In this document: positions 1 through 5,997 of the stretch, in pieces
Layout: each line of letters opens with the position of its first letter
Position numbering within the stretch: the stretch's first letter is position 1
The notes under the pieces: model-generated
Seen by the model: only the letters and a program-made list of their open reading frames with translations
Databases searched by the model: none
Told to the model about the DNA's origin: nothing
Assembly (NCBI GenBank): GCA_014379815.1
Contig: JACMLA010000692.1
Span: 1 to 7,371 of the forward strand
Reading direction: 5' to 3'
Length of the DNA stretch: 7,371 bases
From: Bryobacteraceae bacterium
GTDB taxonomy: Bacteria; Acidobacteriota; Terriglobia; Bryobacterales; Bryobacteraceae
Position numbers and translations under genes: made by a program

Positions 1-293
1 CAACAACCGCAGATCGATACGACTCGACAGTTGGCATAGACCTCCTGATCCACGATTCCGCAAAGGCTGGCCACCCGCCCGATTTGTTAGGCAGGCAACT
101 CGTGCCACCAGTGGACCGCTCCGGAAAGTTCGGAGCAGAGAAGCTCACCAGCGTAACGCTGACCTATCCCCTTGGGCCGAATCTCACCCTAACCCGTTTC
201 GACGAGCTAATTGCTGTCTACAAGATGGCCTCGATCCGCGCAGATCAAGCACCCAGAATCGGTATCGACCGATTTGTTTTCGTTCCACGCTAA
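1..293 (+). CDS. C-terminal part of an unrecognised protein (partial at left edge)
   Basis: The frame beginning at base 3 is open from the window edge to a TAA at 291-293, giving about 96 residues. The translation looks like a real protein tail: mixed hydrophobic and charged residues, no low complexity, with segments such as TVGIDLLIHDSAKAG and FDELIAVYKMASIRAD, ending in RFVFVPR. I do not recognise the family and assign no function. An internal TTG at base 84 could give a 69-residue product, but continuous openness upstream of it favours a longer gene entering from the left. No terminator with a T-tract follows the stop. The gene converges on the minus-strand receptor gene, with the mobile unit lying between them. 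It could still be a chance open frame in GC-rich DNA, so confidence is moderate. Confidence 0.45.
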   Translation, partial: TTADRYDSTVGIDLLIHDSAKAGHPPDLLGRQLVPPVDRSGKFGAEKLTSVTLTYPLGPNLTLTRFDELIAVYKMASIRADQAPRIGIDRFVFVPR

Positions 294-406
294 GCCGCCG
301 GCAGGCTGCAGAAAAAGTACCTTCAAATTACTGGACAGGGGTACATGCCCTTCTCAGCACAGATCATCACTGACAAGGGTGTCGCCCAAATAGCTATCTT
401 CCGCTT

Positions 407-449
407 GTGGGGCGGGCGTCCACGCCTGCAGTGGGTCTCCAGACCCACC
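407..449 (+). repeat. Left REP-like element (two adjacent hairpins)
   Basis: The element consists of two neighbouring imperfect palindromes. Hairpin A (412-429) pairs GCGGGCGT with ACGCCTGC, with one G-T wobble. Hairpin B (431-448) pairs GTGGGTCT perfectly with AGACCCAC. Both have the same loop context, T-CC-A. The single difference from the right copy is base 430 (A here, G-equivalent there). It removes one base pair at the foot of hairpin B, so the stem has 8 pairs here instead of 9. The element lies in the leader of the transposase gene. Confidence 0.85.
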
Positions 450-465
450 ATCTTGAGACTTCCAG

Positions 466-1029
466 TTGTTGGTAGGCACTTACACAGTAGTGAACTGTTC
501 CACGCGCCGCCTTCCCCACCGCTATGTGATTGGACAACCACTCTTTGTAACCTTTCGACTACATGGCAGTCTGGCGGCGGGACGACAGTTTCCAGCAGAC
601 TGCATGACCTCCGGGCAGGCATTTGTGGCTATGGACCGACTCCTCGATGCTGGCGGCTTCGGTCCGCTGCATCTGCAGCGTCCTGAGATTGCCGCAGTTG
701 TAAGGGACGCTATGTTTCACTGCGCTCTGGTGGACTACGACCTGCATTCGTGGGTGATTATGCCCAACCACGTTCACATGCTGCTGACACCGCATACCGA
801 TGTATCCTCCTTTCTTCGACGGCTGAAGGGTTTCAGTGCTCGGCAGGCGAATCAAATCTTGAAGCAGGCTCGAGAGGCTTTCTGGCAGGATGAGAGCTAC
901 GACCACTTAGTTCGATCGGATCAGGAGTTTCGCAATATTGAGCGCTACATTCTTAGCAACCCAGTCAGTGCTGGCCTGGTAGAGCTACCTGAACTCTATC
1001 CCTGGTCGAGCGCTACTTCTGTGACTTAG
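466..1029 (+). CDS. REP-associated tyrosine transposase (RAYT), Y1/HUH family
   Basis: This is a 187-residue Y1_Tnp-type protein, within the usual RAYT size range of roughly 150-250. In order it shows RRLPH (residues 14-18); FVTFRLHGSL (27-36), the family's first core strand; the HUH metal-binding motif in MPNHVHMLL (99-107, histidines 102 and 104); a FWQDESYDH block (139-147); and an ERYILSNPVSAGL segment (159-171). The nucleophilic tyrosine is probably in one of the last two blocks (Y145 or Y161); I cannot decide which by eye. Family members nick and rejoin single-stranded DNA at REP hairpins through a 5'-phosphotyrosine link. All core motifs are intact, so the enzyme is probably active. 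There is no ATG start. TTG at 466 gives the longest form; GTG at 490 (MNCSTRRLPH) resembles usual family N-termini better. Neither has a strong Shine-Dalgarno sequence. An in-frame stop at 454 bars further extension. Confidence 0.88.
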   Translation: MLVGTYTVVNCSTRRLPHRYVIGQPLFVTFRLHGSLAAGRQFPADCMTSGQAFVAMDRLLDAGGFGPLHLQRPEIAAVVRDAMFHCALVDYDLHSWVIMPNHVHMLLTPHTDVSSFLRRLKGFSARQANQILKQAREAFWQDESYDHLVRSDQEFRNIERYILSNPVSAGLVELPELYPWSSATSVT

Positions 1030-1039
1030 TTGAGGTTCT

Positions 1040-1082
1040 GGTGGGTCTGGAGACCCACCGCAGGCGTGGACGCCCGCCCCAC
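1040..1082 (-). repeat. Right REP-like element, inverted copy
   Basis: This is the reverse complement of the element at 407-449, with one mismatch in 43. Here hairpin B (1040-1059) is a perfect 9-pair stem of GGTGGGTCT with AGACCCACC around GG, and hairpin A (1060-1077) repeats the GC-rich stem with one wobble. It starts 10 bases past the transposase stop and has no T-tract, so it may stabilise the mRNA 3' end but is not a typical intrinsic terminator. Confidence 0.85.
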
Positions 1083-1083
1083 C

Positions 1084-1235
1084 TCAGTCAGCATTCATTT
1101 AGTCAGGTATTCACTTAGTCAGGCACTCAGTCACTCCACTCAGTCACTCCACTCAGTCACTCCAACTCAGTCACTCCAACTCAGTCACTCCAACTCAGTC
1201 ACTCCAACTCAGTTCAGGCACTCAGTCACTCCACT
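1084..1235. repeat. Short tandem repeat array, 13-14 base units with AGTCA core
   Basis: The regular core runs from 1126 to 1207. It has two or three 13-base units CTCAGTCACTCCA, followed by 14-base units with one extra A (CTCAGTCACTCCAA) at 1152, 1166, 1180 and 1194. One more 13-base unit lies at 1220-1232. Degenerate AGTCA-containing units (around 1085, 1101 and 1116) precede the core. A 22-base stretch at 1119-1140 recurs exactly at 1214-1235. The array fills most of the space between the right REP element and the receptor terminator. It looks like a minisatellite made by slippage. An open plus-strand frame crosses it, but its Ser/Thr/Gln/His-rich translation is only a product of the repeat. 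Confidence 0.85.
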
Positions 1236-1262
1236 TCTTGTAGTTAATGTCCCCGCGCGCAT

Positions 1263-1296
1263 AAAAAAACCGGGTGCTCCTTTCGGAAGCACCCGG
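1263..1296 (-). terminator. Rho-independent terminator of the receptor gene
   Basis: Read on the minus strand, a perfect 9-pair stem CCGGGTGCT / AGCACCCGG (1288-1296 with 1270-1278) encloses a short loop that can pair further (CC with GG). Seven T residues follow directly (A1263-A1269 on the plus strand). The hairpin begins 33 bases after the TAA of the receptor gene. No T-tract follows on the plus strand, so it acts in one direction only. Confidence 0.92.
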
Positions 1297-1329
1297 CGAA
1301 TTAAGCACCAGTTGGACGAAGACTTCGGT

Positions 1330-4300
1330 TTAGAACTCGTAGCGCAGGGCGAACTGCATGACTCTTGGCGCCATTGCGGTTCGGTACTCTCCGAATGTTG
1401 CCGGGGTGGAGAGAGACAGCGACGGGTTCTGGAAATTAACGTTGTTGAAGGCGTTGAATGCTTCCGCCCGGAATACGATCCGGTGGCTTTCGAAGGGCAG
1501 CATGAAGGTCTTGGTGGCTGCCAGATCGAAGTTGATCATGTCGTCGAGGCGCAGGATCGCGCGGGCACCGGTGCGTCCGGGATACTGTCCGATGTAGTTG
1601 CTGGTTTCGTTAGTATTGGCGAAGGCAGATGGATTGCCGTTCTGGTTGTAGGTCTGGCCGCCTGTTGAGGCGTTCGCGCCTGGCTTCACAACGGCTATGG
1701 CGCTGTTCAGGTAGTTGGTTGGATAGATCCCGCCATTGCTGATCGTGGTGGGCAAACCCGAGCGGTATCGCATGATAGCGTTTACTCCCCATCCACCGAC
1801 GAACTGGTTGGCCCAGCCCGGAAGATCGGAGAACATTGCTTTTCCTCTGCCGAATGGCAGTTCTATCAGGCTCGCGCCAGTGATGTTGTGGCGGATGTCG
1901 AAATCCGAGGAACCGCGGAAGGCACCGTAGTCGAAGGCGTCTTGCACGACCGCTCCACTGGTTCCCGCTCCCGACTCTGCGGCAGAAGAGTTATCGATGG
2001 AGTGCGAGAGTGTGTAGTTGAAGTCAAACGAGATCCCGTTCGAAAGAGGACGACGCAGAGACATCGTCATGCCGTGATAGTTCGCGAATCCGATGTTTCT
2101 CCACGTGCGGTTGCCTGCGTTTTGCAGTGCGAAGACGCTATTACAGCCGGTAGCGATGATGCAGTTCGGGAAGCGTGTGGAGCGGAGACGGTCGATGTCA
2201 TTAAGCGCATCGAGGTCACTGCCGTCGTAGGTGTTGTACACCAAATCAAAGTAGTTCGCGGTAGCGCTCCCCGGATAGGCCGAATCCCTCAGGCCAGGTG
2301 CCAGATTCTCAAACCACGGCTGAGCAGGCAACAGCGCCGGATTTGCTCTGAGTTGCGCTGGCGTAAGGCCTCGCTCAAATGCGTCGCGGAGGACGCCTGA
2401 GGCCTGTGCCCAGTCCTGGCCCGACCTCGCATCTTTGAAACGGGTCAGAGGCTGGAATGTATCGACCTGCAAAAGCGAAGCGCGGGAGAGGCGCCCTGCG
2501 TAACCAACCTCAAGAGTAACTTTGCCCTTAAGTTCGCGGGCATAGCTGGCATTCAGCAGCATGGAGTATGGCGCTTTCAGACCTGGATCGATGCCAAGGT
2601 AGCTGCCAAACCCGCCGACGATCGCAGGAGGTGTGAATGGGAAGGCACCGGAGGTAGTTGTTGGCAGTGTGGGAAGCCCGGTAGCGTACCTTGCCGATGT
2701 CGTGAAGTCTGTGTTGAACGGCTGGCTGAGCGAGGTCGCGAGGCCGGGTGAGCCCGAGCGGTCGAACTCAACGATCATGTCACTTCCGTAGCGATCGTAG
2801 GTTACGCCCGCGCCACCACGAAATACGCTGCTTTTACCCATGATCTTACGGACCCAGTTGTCTTTGTTCGGCGAGAAGGCAAACCCGAAACGCGGAGCCC
2901 AGTTATTGTTATCCCGGCGGTACCAGGAACCGGTGCCGTTTGCGGGACCGTTCAAAGCATATGTAAGCAGGGATGACGGTGTCTGCGAGTTAGGTGTTCC
3001 GCTGAGCATCGCGCCAACCCGATCGGCAAAGAACTGATCGATGCCGACCGTGGTTCCGACTTGAACTCCATTGGTCTCCCAGGGTGGAGCGGAATTGGAG
3101 TAGCGCACGCCGTAGGTCAGCGTGAGTTCGCTGGTGGTGCGCCAGGAGTCCTGCAGGAAGAACTCATACTCGTTGGTTGCGAAAGTTCGCGCGACCGGAG
3201 AGCCGAGCGCCTGTGCGGAGCCGTCTTTCTGGAAGTTGTACGTGACGCCGTACTGGTTCAGGATGCCGAGTACCGCGCCCATCGCCCGTGAGTTGCTGGC
3301 GCCATCGGCAAGTGCAAGAGCGCTGTTGCCATTGCGTTCCCGGAGGTACGCGATCGTTGCGTTATTGATGTCCGATCCAAGGCCGAGCAGCGTATTCCGG
3401 CTGAAACTGTAACTCGGGAACGAGTTGGTCTGAGCCGATCTGTCGAACTTGATAAAGCGGAAATTGATGCCACCGCTAACGTTGTGCGAGCCACGATTCC
3501 AGTTGATCGTGTCGGAGATGTTCCATGCCGGCGAGCGCCGTGCAAAACCGCGGGCACCGAAGTTCTGCTGTGCGTCGATACTGTCAAACGAGAGCGATGC
3601 GCCCTGTGTGCCGGACTGCTCCAGACCGAGGCGCGTCAGACCGACGCTGAGGACATTGACGATTGTAGGCGTGATGACAGCGGTATAGCGGGATGCGAAA
3701 CCTTTGCTGTTATTCAGTAGCCGCGATGCTGGCGCCTGACCCGGGAAGTACGCGACATTGACGTCCTGCGAGTTATCGGCGAGCGTACCTCGCCACGAAG
3801 CTGTGTGCTTGCCTGCCCGGTCGATATTGAAATCGAACTTGGCGACGTATGCCTGATCGTCCTGACGGAAGGGTGAATTGAAGCGGTGCCCGGCGAAGTT
3901 CAAGCCCCGGTCCGCACCAAGGGAATTGTCATTCGCAGTGGGATAGAACGCCAGGAAATCTCTCATGGCCGGAGTAAAGCCACGCCTGAGGGGATCGATT
4001 GCGGCCACCTCGGCCGGTGAAAGGGTTTGCGTGGTGCCGTTGTTCAGGCGGACAGTAACGATGCCCTGCTTCAAACTCTGGGTGGGCACATTGCGTGTGA
4101 CTGCGCGACCGCTGGCGTCGATACGTTTTTCGTAGTTCAGGAAGAAAAATGCCCGGTCCCGTATGATCTTGCCGCCCACTGAACCACCGAACTGGTTGCG
4201 AACAAGAGCTTCGCGTTTTACTCCCGCACGGTTGCTGAACCAGTTATTGGCGGTAGTGGCTGTGTTCCGATTGAACTCGTACAGCGAGCCGTGCCATTGG

Positions 4301-5067
4301 TTGCTGCCGCCTTTTGTGATGAGCGTGACCTGACCACCCGAAGAACGGCCCATATCAGCGCCCTGACCACCAACGGTGACCCGGAATTCCTGTACCGAAT
4401 CCAGCGGAACCGGCAAAGCGGCGTTGAATCCGTTATCGCCGGGGTTGCCCGCGTTTGAACCGTTGCCGGGACCGCCATTGGCTATGCCTGAGTTTTGATT
4501 GTCGTTTGCGTCAACACCGTCGAGCGTGACGTTGTTCTGATCTCGCCGGGCACCGAGCACTTCTCCGCTCGGCGTGACACCAGGCTGAATACTAAGGAGT
4601 TCTACAACGTTACGGGTCTGCAGAGGGAGCTGGCGAACTTGCGATTCGTTGAAGGGATTGCCGATCGTGGCGTCAACGGTATTCACACCGGACACTTCGG
4701 CGGTAACGAATATAGCTTCGGCAACAGCTCCGACTTCCAACTTAATGTCGAGGGTAGCGGGGGTGCTCACCACTAGTTTCAGAGCATTCTGTACCGCGAC
4801 CTTAAAGCCAGGCTTTTCTGCTTTCAGCTGATAGTTGCCGGGGGCGGTTTGGAGAAACTGATACACGCCTGCCGCGTCAGCTAGTGTAGTGCGAGCCGCG
4901 CTGGTATCGATGTTAGTGAGTGTTACGACGGTTCCGGGAACGACAGCTCCGCCATCGTCCGTAACAACGCCGCGCAATGAGGTTAGACCCTGCGCAAGCC
5001 CCAGGCTTGCACAAAGGGCCGGGATGGCGGCCAGTCTGAATAGATTTCTGTTAAGTAATGCGAGCAC
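1330..5067 (-). CDS. Oar-like TonB-dependent outer-membrane receptor with carboxypeptidase-regulatory-like domain
   Basis: This 1245-residue protein is probably an outer-membrane beta-barrel that takes up a substrate (often glycans or their breakdown products in this phylum) using TonB energy. The substrate cannot be read from the sequence. Residues 1-25 look like a signal peptide, with probable cleavage after GLA. Residues 28-112 match a CarboxypepD_reg domain (LRGVVTDDGGAVVPGTVVTL, then GVYQF and PGNYQLKAEKPGF). A plug-like region follows, with VTAEV (121-125), QLPLQTRNVVELLSIQPGV (146-164), NNVTLDGVDAND and GGQVTLITKGGSNQWHGSLYEF (244-265), the family hallmark. The barrel fills the rest and ends in FALRYEF with a terminal phenylalanine, the usual outer-membrane assembly signal. 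The length is normal for the acidobacterial family. The start is GTG at 5067, preceded by AAGAAAGG seven bases upstream. It has its own terminator, and a promoter and operator candidate lie upstream. Confidence 0.93.
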   Translation of the reverse strand: MLALLNRNLFRLAAIPALCASLGLAQGLTSLRGVVTDDGGAVVPGTVVTLTNIDTSAARTTLADAAGVYQFLQTAPGNYQLKAEKPGFKVAVQNALKLVVSTPATLDIKLEVGAVAEAIFVTAEVSGVNTVDATIGNPFNESQVRQLPLQTRNVVELLSIQPGVTPSGEVLGARRDQNNVTLDGVDANDNQNSGIANGGPGNGSNAGNPGDNGFNAALPVPLDSVQEFRVTVGGQGADMGRSSGGQVTLITKGGSNQWHGSLYEFNRNTATTANNWFSNRAGVKREALVRNQFGGSVGGKIIRDRAFFFLNYEKRIDASGRAVTRNVPTQSLKQGIVTVRLNNGTTQTLSPAEVAAIDPLRRGFTPAMRDFLAFYPTANDNSLGADRGLNFAGHRFNSPFRQDDQAYVAKFDFNIDRAGKHTASWRGTLADNSQDVNVAYFPGQAPASRLLNNSKGFASRYTAVITPTIVNVLSVGLTRLGLEQSGTQGASLSFDSIDAQQNFGARGFARRSPAWNISDTINWNRGSHNVSGGINFRFIKFDRSAQTNSFPSYSFSRNTLLGLGSDINNATIAYLRERNGNSALALADGASNSRAMGAVLGILNQYGVTYNFQKDGSAQALGSPVARTFATNEYEFFLQDSWRTTSELTLTYGVRYSNSAPPWETNGVQVGTTVGIDQFFADRVGAMLSGTPNSQTPSSLLTYALNGPANGTGSWYRRDNNNWAPRFGFAFSPNKDNWVRKIMGKSSVFRGGAGVTYDRYGSDMIVEFDRSGSPGLATSLSQPFNTDFTTSARYATGLPTLPTTTSGAFPFTPPAIVGGFGSYLGIDPGLKAPYSMLLNASYARELKGKVTLEVGYAGRLSRASLLQVDTFQPLTRFKDARSGQDWAQASGVLRDAFERGLTPAQLRANPALLPAQPWFENLAPGLRDSAYPGSATANYFDLVYNTYDGSDLDALNDIDRLRSTRFPNCIIATGCNSVFALQNAGNRTWRNIGFANYHGMTMSLRRPLSNGISFDFNYTLSHSIDNSSAAESGAGTSGAVVQDAFDYGAFRGSSDFDIRHNITGASLIELPFGRGKAMFSDLPGWANQFVGGWGVNAIMRYRSGLPTTISNGGIYPTNYLNSAIAVVKPGANASTGGQTYNQNGNPSAFANTNETSNYIGQYPGRTGARAILRLDDMINFDLAATKTFMLPFESHRIVFRAEAFNAFNNVNFQNPSLSLSTPATFGEYRTAMAPRVMQFALRYEF

Positions 5068-5074
5068 TCCAGCA

Positions 5075-5082
5075 CCTTTCTT
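5075..5082 (-). promoter_or_regulatory. Ribosome binding site of the receptor gene
   Basis: On the minus strand AAGAAAGG lies 7 bases before the GTG at 5065-5067. It decides the start: it gives an N-terminus that is a good signal peptide, and the nearby upstream GTG is in another frame. Confidence 0.7.
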
Positions 5083-5200
5083 CGCTACGACACACTCCGA
5101 GGGCGGGGCATGAACGTTGCGGTTGGATTGACAACTAGCTACTTGGCGAAAACGTATCTGCGGGGATAGCTCGGCTGGGAGCGCGGAAAGACACCTGATG

Positions 5201-5216
5201 GTCCGTTTAAACGGAC
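5201..5216. promoter_or_regulatory. Perfect 16-base palindrome, possible operator of the receptor gene
   Basis: GTCCGTTTAAACGGAC equals its own reverse complement. It lies 134 bases before the receptor start and begins 12 bases after the end of the candidate -10 box, so it would cover about +6 to +22, a classic repressor position. Its two 8-base half sites suit a dimeric helix-turn-helix regulator, but the family cannot be told from the site. No regulator gene is in the window. It has no T-tract and is not a terminator. Confidence 0.5.
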
Positions 5217-5228
5217 GAGCGTTGCTTG

Positions 5229-5257
5229 AGGATATCGGAAGTAGCGGATGATGACAA
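5229..5257 (-). promoter_or_regulatory. Candidate sigma70-type promoter of the receptor gene
   Basis: On the minus strand TTGTCA (5252-5257, five of six matches to TTGACA) is separated by 17 bases from TATCCT (5229-5234, four of six matches to TATAAT). Transcription would start near 5222 and leave a leader of about 155 bases before the GTG. The spacing is ideal, but such matches also arise by chance. Confidence 0.4.
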
Positions 5258-5336
5258 GCGTTCGGTGGCTTTAGACCGATAAGAACATTTGATTGGGGTG
5301 CGAAGAAGAACTGATCGCCGATTTAAGTACTGGAAT

Positions 5337-5963
5337 CTAATGGTTGAAGACACCGGCGACGATCACGGCAATCGGAGTTTCTCCCAGCTTCGTTTGCAGC
5401 GCCTGATCGGACTCTCCATCGGGCGCGACGCCCGGCTTGAAGCTTCCCGGGTCCTGTTTCCAGATGCTGAGAACCAGAGGATGCGGGGTGCCGGAAGCTT
5501 TCCGGCTCAGCTCCATTAGAGGCTCAAACTCAGGCGTTGCGGAAAGATTGGTGTCTTCTCCCACCGGCGAGAGAATTAGGAAATCTCGCTGGGGAGCTGC
5601 GCCCTGATGGTCGCCATTCTCGGGGAAGAAGCTGAATCGCATCGTGTAGACGCCGGGCTTGACGGACTGACCGCGGCGATCCTGACCCTTCTCTGGGTAA
5701 CGTACAACTCCCAGAAAGGCACCATGAGGAATCTCGGCCAAAGTAACATTCCCCTGACCGCTGCCGGGACCGGGTGGCATGCTGGCGCGGAACCAGAATT
5801 CCATCACGATCTTATTCCCGTCCTTAACCCGAATGCCGTCCTTCTGCAGTGACGCTGCGAGGGCCGGGCTGAGGTCAGCAGGAGGCGCTCCGGCAGATTC
5901 AGAGGAGTGGCCGAAGAGGGTGCCGGTGAGCAGACAGGAAAGCAGTAAGAAGTTACGAAGCAT
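5337..5963 (-). CDS. Probably exported protein of unknown function, 208 residues
   Basis: I do not recognise a named family. Residues 1-17 (MLRNFLLLSCLLTGTLF) are a short basic-then-hydrophobic signal-like segment. LLSC at 7-10 resembles a lipobox, but Cys10 comes very early for one, so ordinary export is as likely. The mature part shows IRVKDGNKIVMEFWFRA (44-60), GAFLGVVRYP (81-90), PGVYTMRFSFFPENGDHQG (103-121) and RDFLILSPV (126-134). That pattern suggests a small secreted beta-sandwich; the PGVYTMRF segment loosely recalls DUF2911-type proteins, a resemblance only. The ATG at 5963 is supported by the signal peptide, though no clear Shine-Dalgarno sequence precedes it. It follows the mutarotase-like gene by 34 bases on the same strand, so it could be the last gene of that operon. 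No terminator is evident after its stop. Confidence 0.8.
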   Translation of the reverse strand: MLRNFLLLSCLLTGTLFGHSSESAGAPPADLSPALAASLQKDGIRVKDGNKIVMEFWFRASMPPGPGSGQGNVTLAEIPHGAFLGVVRYPEKGQDRRGQSVKPGVYTMRFSFFPENGDHQGAAPQRDFLILSPVGEDTNLSATPEFEPLMELSRKASGTPHPLVLSIWKQDPGSFKPGVAPDGESDQALQTKLGETPIAVIVAGVFNH

Positions 5964-5997
5964 CCAGTTACTATGATGCCCGACAGAGCGGGATGGT

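Larger units (their letters stand above)
407..1082 (+). mobile_element. REP-RAYT-REP unit (transposase gene bracketed by inverted REP-like hairpin elements)
   Basis: One transposase gene is enclosed by two copies of a 43-base element in inverted orientation (407-449 and 1040-1082), identical at 42 of 43 positions. The left copy ends 16 bases before the first possible start codon, and the right copy begins 10 bases after the stop. This is the architecture known for REP-associated tyrosine transposases (RAYTs), relatives of IS200/IS605 TnpA that act on hairpin-forming single-stranded DNA in or near REP sequences. No target-site duplication is visible at the two outer edges, as expected for this class. 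Mobility of the whole unit is inferred; the arrangement is seen directly. Confidence 0.75.

Noticed and set aside
296..310. AGCC/GGCT hairpin after the left-edge gene
   Set aside because: The stem is only four pairs and an A-rich, not T-rich, stretch follows on the coding strand.
323..622. Minus-strand open frame across the left REP element
   Set aside because: It spans the hairpin element and the transposase start, and its translation looks like chance sequence.
559..906. Minus-strand open frame antisense to the transposase
   Set aside because: The opposite strand carries the conserved HUH transposase motifs; this frame shows no family features.
1084..1235. Repeat array as a CRISPR
   Set aside because: Units of 13-14 bases follow each other directly with no unique spacers, and no cas genes are present.
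1030..1668. Plus-strand open frame of 212 residues
   Set aside because: It starts inside the right REP region, runs through the tandem repeat and terminator, and then lies antisense to the receptor. Its translation is repeat-derived and has no family features.
1888..2400. Plus-strand open frame of 170 residues inside the receptor gene
   Set aside because: It is antisense to a clear receptor coding region in GC-rich DNA, with no recognisable motif or ribosome site.
5201..5216. Palindrome as a terminator for the 208-residue gene
   Set aside because: It lies over 100 bases after that stop, its stem is AT-rich at the centre with no usable loop, and no T-tract follows.
5977..5994. Small inverted repeat between the 208- and 310-residue genes
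   Set aside because: Only four G/C pairs and no T-tract; too weak to call a terminator or a regulatory hairpin.
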